This document shows, piece by piece, positions 5,575 through 8,875 of a stretch of 8,875 bases of DNA (positions within the stretch are counted from its first letter, which is position 1; the number at the start of each line of letters is the position of its first letter). The DNA lies in contig JAEWCM010000182.1 of assembly GCA_023390635.1 (NCBI GenBank), forward strand, positions 1 to 8,875, read 5' to 3'. The notes below the pieces were generated by a model that saw nothing but the letters and a program-made list of their open reading frames with translations, had not been told where the DNA came from and did not search any database. The DNA comes from Bacillota bacterium. Lineage in GTDB: Bacteria > Bacillota > Desulfitobacteriia > Desulfitobacteriales > Desulfitobacteriaceae. Position numbers and translations under genes: made by a program.

Positions 5575-5621
5575 TAATAACAGACAACTTCCTTTTATAT
5601 GGGAGTTGTCTGTTATTAATT
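5572..5621. promoter_or_regulatory. 21-bp inverted repeat between the opuA -10 element and ribosome site
   Basis: Arms 5572-5592 and 5601-5621 pair over 21 positions (one T-G wobble) around the 8-nt loop TTTTATAT. The left arm overlaps the -10 and the predicted start; the right arm ends at the base before AGGAGGTGA (5622-5630). If transcription starts near 5581, the mRNA would begin with a hairpin of about 12 bp (CAGACAACTTCC with GGGAGTTGTCTG). It may be a repressor operator, an mRNA-stabilising 5' hairpin or a translational control element. The structure is directly visible; the role is inferred. Confidence 0.7.
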
Positions 5622-5637
5622 AGGAGGTGAGGGCCGG

Positions 5638-6885
5638 ATGGCAGAAAAGGTGCCAGTCATAGAAAAGAAGATTGTGGTAAAAAACCTGGTGAAGATTTTC
5701 AGCACACAGCCGCAAAAAGCACTTGCCTTATTAAAAGAGGGCTATAGTAAAAAGGAAATTCTGGCAGAGACAGGGCAGACCGTAGGGATTGACAATGTCA
5801 GCTTCAGCGTGAATGCAGGGGAGATATTTGTAATCATGGGTCTTTCAGGCAGCGGAAAATCGACAATTCTGAGATGCCTGAACCGTTTGATTGAACCTAC
5901 ATCAGGCTCTGTATTCATTAATGAAACGGATATGACCAAGCTTAATGCCCTGGATCTGCGCAGCATGCGACAGAAAAATCTGGGAATGGTTTTTCAGCAG
6001 TTTGCCCTTTTGCCCCACCGCACCGTGCTGCAGAATGCAGTTTACGGATTGGAAGTACAGGGAAAAAGCAAGGTTGAAAGAGAGCAGCGGGGAAGGGAAA
6101 TTCTGAGTATGGTGGGGCTTGAAGGATGGGAGGACTCCTATCCTGAAGAGCTGAGCGGAGGAATGAAGCAGAGGGTAGGGCTGGCCAGAGCCCTCACCAA
6201 TAACCCGGATATTCTGCTGATGGATGAGGCCTTTAGTGCTCTTGATCCCTTGATCAGGGAAGAAATGCAGGACGAATTGCTGAACATCCAGCAAAAGATG
6301 AATAAAACCATTGTGTTTATTACCCATGACTTAAATGAGGCTCTGAAGTTAGGCGATCGGATCGCTTTTATACGGGATGGCGCTATTGTACAGATCGGAA
6401 CGCCCGAGGAGATTATCGGTCGTCCGGCAGACAGTTATGTGGAGAAATTTGTCCGTGGTGTAGATAAAAGAAAAATTCTTACTTTGGGCGATGTAATGAA
6501 ACGTCCGCAGCCGGTGGTGCAATTCAGGGACGGTCCTCATGTGGCTCTGAGAATCATGAAAGAGCATGGACTTTCCAGTGTGTTTGTGATTGACCGTTCC
6601 CGCCATTTGCAGGGGCTGCTCACGGCCGATTTGGCGGTAGAGGCCAGCAAAAGGGGAATAATGTCTTTGCAGGATGTGGAATTGCTGCAAGTCCCGGTTC
6701 GGGAAGAATCTATGCTGGTAGAGGATGCCCTGCCTATCATCGCGGAAAGCAAGACTCCTCTGGCCGTTATTGATAAAGAACAGCGGTTAAGCGGGATTAT
6801 TATCCGTGGGGCCGTGTTGGCCGCTTTGGCCAACAAAGGAGGTGAGGCTGAAGATGTATCGTCTTCCATTGGGAACCTGGGTTAA
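5638..6885 (+). CDS. opuAA: Glycine betaine ABC importer ATP-binding subunit (OpuAA/ProV type)
   Basis: 415-residue ATPase powering uptake of glycine betaine (possibly proline betaine) for osmoprotection. It has the OpuAA-specific N-terminal extension with the KKEILAETGQTVGIDNVSF segment. Nucleotide-binding motifs: Walker A GLSGSGKST (68-76), Q-loop around Q120-121, signature LSGGMKQRV (172-180), Walker B ILLMDEAFSALD (192-203) and switch H230. Two CBS domains follow (about 281-340 and 345-400), which in OpuA systems sense ionic strength or nucleotides such as c-di-AMP. Overall it closely resembles Bacillus OpuAA. ATG follows a perfect AGGAGGTGA with 7 bases between. It is the first gene of the operon, and its 3' end overlaps opuAB by 32 bases, implying coupled translation. 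Confidence 0.95.
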   Translation: MAEKVPVIEKKIVVKNLVKIFSTQPQKALALLKEGYSKKEILAETGQTVGIDNVSFSVNAGEIFVIMGLSGSGKSTILRCLNRLIEPTSGSVFINETDMTKLNALDLRSMRQKNLGMVFQQFALLPHRTVLQNAVYGLEVQGKSKVEREQRGREILSMVGLEGWEDSYPEELSGGMKQRVGLARALTNNPDILLMDEAFSALDPLIREEMQDELLNIQQKMNKTIVFITHDLNEALKLGDRIAFIRDGAIVQIGTPEEIIGRPADSYVEKFVRGVDKRKILTLGDVMKRPQPVVQFRDGPHVALRIMKEHGLSSVFVIDRSRHLQGLLTADLAVEASKRGIMSLQDVELLQVPVREESMLVEDALPIIAESKTPLAVIDKEQRLSGIIIRGAVLAALANKGGEAEDVSSSIGNLG

Positions 6886-7696
6886 TCAAGGTGTAGAATG
6901 GCTGTTGGATTGCTTTGGAACGGCCTTTGATGCTTTTTCCGATTCCGTCACCGTGATAACGGATGGGTTGAGGTCAGGGCTGGGAGCGGTGCCATGGTGG
7001 CTTCTTATTTTGCTGTTTGCCGTTTTAGCCTGGAAGGCAAAAGGTTGGCGGTTAGCCCTAGGGACAACTGTCGGTTTATTGATTATCTATGACATGGAGC
7101 TTTGGCCTCCCTTTCTGGACACCTTAATTCTGGTGATCATATCAGCTCTGGTATCCGTTTTAATCGGAGTTCCACTGGGGATTTTGGCTGCTCATAGTGA
7201 CCGGTTTCATAAAATCCTGTTTCCGATCCTGGATTTTATGCAGACGATGCCTTCATTTGTTTATTTAATTCCCGCCCTGATGTTCTTTAATTTGGGAACC
7301 GTTTCAGCCATCTTCGCTACGGTGATTTTTGCGATGCCGCCGGCTATCCGACTTACGGATTTAGGCATACGCCAGGTTCCTGTTGATTTGGTGGAAGTTG
7401 GGGAGGCCTTCGGATCCAGTACAGGGCAGCTGCTCTGGAAAATTCAGCTTCCTTTGGCCCTGCCAACCATCATGGCGGGGGTCAATCAGACCATGATGCT
7501 TTCTCTTTCTATGGTGGTCATTGCGGCAATGATTGGAGCGGAAGGGCTGGGAGCCGGAGTTTTGGCGGGAATTTCCCAAATGGACATTGGAAAAGGGTTT
7601 GAATATGGATTGGCGGTTGTAATTTTGGCCATGATTCTCGATCGTATGAGCCAGGGAGTGGTTGGGAGAAAGGGGATTAAAGCCAAAAAATCATAA
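6854..7696 (+). CDS. opuAB: Glycine betaine ABC importer permease subunit (OpuAB/ProW type)
   Basis: 280-residue inner-membrane permease of the OpuA importer. The start is placed at ATG 6854, behind AGGAGGTGAG (6837-6846), because the protein then begins MYRLPLGTW, like Bacillus OpuAB (MDRLP...), and has a normal length. The frame is open 16 codons further upstream inside opuAA, but that start has no ribosome site. Hydrophobic segments occur at about 46-62, 68-80, 88-114, 134-162, 215-228 and 250-264. The cytoplasmic EAA loop VGEAFGSSTGQLLWKIQLP (182-200) couples to the ATPase. The family stretches PILDFMQTMPSFVYLIPA and ATVIFAMPPAIRLT are intact. The receptor is a separate gene here, unlike the fused permease-receptor of lactococcal OpuA. 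Confidence 0.95.
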   Translation: MYRLPLGTWVNQGVEWLLDCFGTAFDAFSDSVTVITDGLRSGLGAVPWWLLILLFAVLAWKAKGWRLALGTTVGLLIIYDMELWPPFLDTLILVIISALVSVLIGVPLGILAAHSDRFHKILFPILDFMQTMPSFVYLIPALMFFNLGTVSAIFATVIFAMPPAIRLTDLGIRQVPVDLVEVGEAFGSSTGQLLWKIQLPLALPTIMAGVNQTMMLSLSMVVIAAMIGAEGLGAGVLAGISQMDIGKGFEYGLAVVILAMILDRMSQGVVGRKGIKAKKS

Positions 7697-7714
7697 ATAT
7701 AAGGAGGGCATTTG

Positions 7715-8602
7715 ATGAATTCTAAAAGAAAATATTGGAAGAAGTCCGGGATCTGGATGGTTCTTGCCGTGTTGATCCTGGGGCTGGCTGCCGGATGCGG
7801 TCAGACAGACCAAACAGGGGATGAGGGAAAGAATAAGGCCATTAATATCGGGTATGTAAATTGGGCTGAAGATGTGGCTGTGAGCAATCTGTGGAAAGTA
7901 TTGCTGGAGGAGAAAGGCTATGAGGTAAATCTTAAGAGCCTGGATGTGGCCCCGCTTTTTGTCGGTCTGAATAAGGGAGATCTGGATGTGTTCATGGACA
8001 GCTGGCTTCCGGTGACCCATCAAAGTTACTGGGAGAAATATAAAGATAATCTGGATGATTACGGCCAATGGTATGATGGGGAAGCGAAGATCGGGCTGGT
8101 TGTGCCGAGTTATGTGACGATCAGTTCCATTGAGGAGCTGAATCAGCAAAAAGATCAGTTCGGCGACAAGATTACGGGGATTGATCCGGGCGCGGGTATC
8201 ATGAAGGCTACGGATCAGGCAGTAAAAGACTATAGTCTTGATTATGATGTGGTTCAGAGTTCGGAAGCAGCGATGATGACGGCTCTGGAAAAAGCTTATA
8301 GGAATAACGAATGGATCGCCATTACCGGTTGGAGCCCTCATTGGATGTTTGCCAAGTATGATTTGAAGTATTTGGAAGACCCCGAAAACACTTATGGGGA
8401 TGCGGAAGGAATTCACACGCTGGCCAATAAAGATTTTACGAAAGATAATCCGGAAGTGGCGGATATGCTGAAAAAGTTCAAGATGGATGATCAGCAGATC
8501 GGCAGTCTGGAGAGTCTGATCAATGACGGAATGAAACCGGAGGATGCAGCCAAGCAATGGATTCAAGATAACCGGGATATTGTGGACAGCTGGCTAAATT
8601 AA
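7715..8602 (+). CDS. opuAC: Glycine betaine-binding lipoprotein of the OpuA importer (OpuAC)
   Basis: 295-residue extracytoplasmic receptor that delivers glycine betaine to the permease. The N-terminus is a lipoprotein signal: basic KRKYWKK, a hydrophobic core, then LAAGC with the lipidated cysteine at C28, so the mature protein is membrane-anchored. The OpuAC-type ligand domain shows NWAEDVAVSNLW (49-60), D95-S-W97-L-P and GWSPHW (205-210). Trp residues in these blocks (W50, W97, W206) are candidates for the aromatic cage around the trimethylammonium group; exact equivalence to the Bacillus cage was not aligned. ATG 7715 lies 6 bases after AAGGAGGG; the TTG one codon earlier is unlikely. It is the third gene of the operon, 18 bases after opuAB, and is followed by a terminator. 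Confidence 0.94.
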   Translation: MNSKRKYWKKSGIWMVLAVLILGLAAGCGQTDQTGDEGKNKAINIGYVNWAEDVAVSNLWKVLLEEKGYEVNLKSLDVAPLFVGLNKGDLDVFMDSWLPVTHQSYWEKYKDNLDDYGQWYDGEAKIGLVVPSYVTISSIEELNQQKDQFGDKITGIDPGAGIMKATDQAVKDYSLDYDVVQSSEAAMMTALEKAYRNNEWIAITGWSPHWMFAKYDLKYLEDPENTYGDAEGIHTLANKDFTKDNPEVADMLKKFKMDDQQIGSLESLINDGMKPEDAAKQWIQDNRDIVDSWLN

Positions 8603-8630
8603 TTAGAAATAGGAAAATGAAAAGCAGAGC

Positions 8631-8679
8631 GGAGCGGTTGTATTTGATTCGATTGGTCAACCGCTCCCTTATTTTTTCC
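8631..8679 (+). terminator. Rho-independent terminator of the opuA operon
   Basis: Perfect 10-bp stem GGAGCGGTTG (8631-8640) with CAACCGCTCC (8658-8667), 17-nt loop, then CTTATTTTTTCC. It starts 28 bases after the opuAC stop. A second A/T-rich hairpin TTTTCCTT/AAGGAAAA (8674-8681 with 8688-8695) overlaps the T-tract and would act as a terminator for the reverse direction at most weakly. Confidence 0.85.
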
Positions 8680-8784
8680 TTTTAATGAAGGAAAATAAGT
8701 TTAGGCAGGAGAATGAATAATTTTAGCGAATTTTAAATGAGTAAGAAAAGCTGACTTGGATAATAATGCTGAGGAGGGACTTTC

Positions 8785-8875
8785 GTGGCAGCTGAGATTG
8801 ATGTGGTCAAAGGGCTAAAGGCAATTGAAACGTTGAAGGTAGATTTGATGAAAGCTCAGTGTTTGTTTCACGAAG
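8785..8875 (+). CDS. Unrecognised protein, first 30 codons (3' end outside window)
   Basis: A GTG start at 8785 is preceded by GAGGAGGGA (8771-8779) at ideal spacing, and the frame stays open to the window edge. It reads M-AAEIDVVKGLKAIETLKVD then LMKAQCLFHE, an amphipathic, probably helical N-terminus with no signal peptide. I do not recognise the family from this fragment. It lies beyond the opuA terminator and so is probably a separate unit; no good promoter was found in the 90 bases before it. A GTG start with a strong ribosome site makes a real gene likely. Confidence 0.6.
   Translation, partial: MAAEIDVVKGLKAIETLKVDLMKAQCLFHE

Noticed and set aside
5381..5637. c-di-AMP (ydaO) or other known riboswitch before opuA
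   Set aside because: I looked for the conserved cores of ydaO, TPP, SAM, T-box and guanidine classes by eye and saw none. CTGAG at 5516 alone is not enough for TPP.
5902..6690. Minus-strand open frames within opuAA
   Set aside because: They lie opposite a well-supported ABC ATPase gene and show no family features or ribosome sites; they are by-products of its codon pattern.
6806..6853. Upstream start for opuAB at 6806
   Set aside because: The extra 16 residues lie inside opuAA, have no ribosome site and do not resemble OpuAB N-termini; ATG 6854 has AGGAGGTGAG upstream.
7691..8566. Long open frame on the minus strand, about 291 codons
   Set aside because: It is fully antisense to opuAC, which has a lipobox, family motifs and a ribosome site. 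The antisense translation shows no recognisable domain.
1..8875. CRISPR array, tRNA, rRNA, toxin-antitoxin or phage genes
   Set aside because: No regularly spaced repeats, cloverleaf sequences, rRNA segments or gene pairs of these types were found on either strand.

Overview
The window looks like the chromosome of a low-to-mid GC clostridial Firmicute. Strong AGGAGG-type ribosome sites, the block ychF-rpsF-ssb-rpsR, a four-ligand zinc version of S18 and Bacillus-like OpuA proteins all fit this. Protein style suggests the Desulfitobacterium/Desulfosporosinus group, but that is an impression; no 16S or other species marker is present.

Layout. 1-860: the 3' end of a gene for an AlgX/AlgJ-like SGNH protein (surface polysaccharide O-acetylation family), followed by a hairpin terminator. 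1100-2200: ychF, a ribosome-associated ATPase. 2276-3548: a textbook extended sigma-A promoter, a structured leader resembling the S6:S18 autoregulation site, then rpsF, ssb and rpsR. The ssb-rpsR gap is long (about 210 bases) and carries three inverted repeats. 3572-5297: a complete IS1182-family insertion sequence with its transposase on the minus strand. 5298-5637: a hairpin-rich non-coding stretch ending in a sigma-A promoter and a 21-bp inverted repeat next to the opuAA ribosome site. 5638-8602: opuAA-opuAB-opuAC, a complete glycine betaine ABC importer (ATPase with CBS domains, permease, lipoprotein receptor), closed by a terminator. 8785-8875: the first 30 codons of an unrecognised gene.

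The most informative observation is that the IS ends can be placed to the base. A 15-bp imperfect terminal repeat (14 of 15) is bounded on both sides by the 9-bp direct repeat CCGACAGGC. Removing the IS and one repeat copy restores a perfect rpsR terminator (GGAGCC-GACA-GGCTCC followed by six T). The element therefore jumped into the loop and 3' arm of that terminator, and its own bidirectional terminator at 3616-3659 now lies just downstream of rpsR.

Functionally the window joins translation and replication housekeeping genes to an osmoprotectant uptake operon. I see no CRISPR array, tRNA, rRNA, phage module or clearly new multi-gene system. The novelty lies in non-coding structure: the interrupted terminator, the opuA promoter-leader repeat, the 15-bp hairpin at 5323-5380 and the inverted repeats before rpsR.
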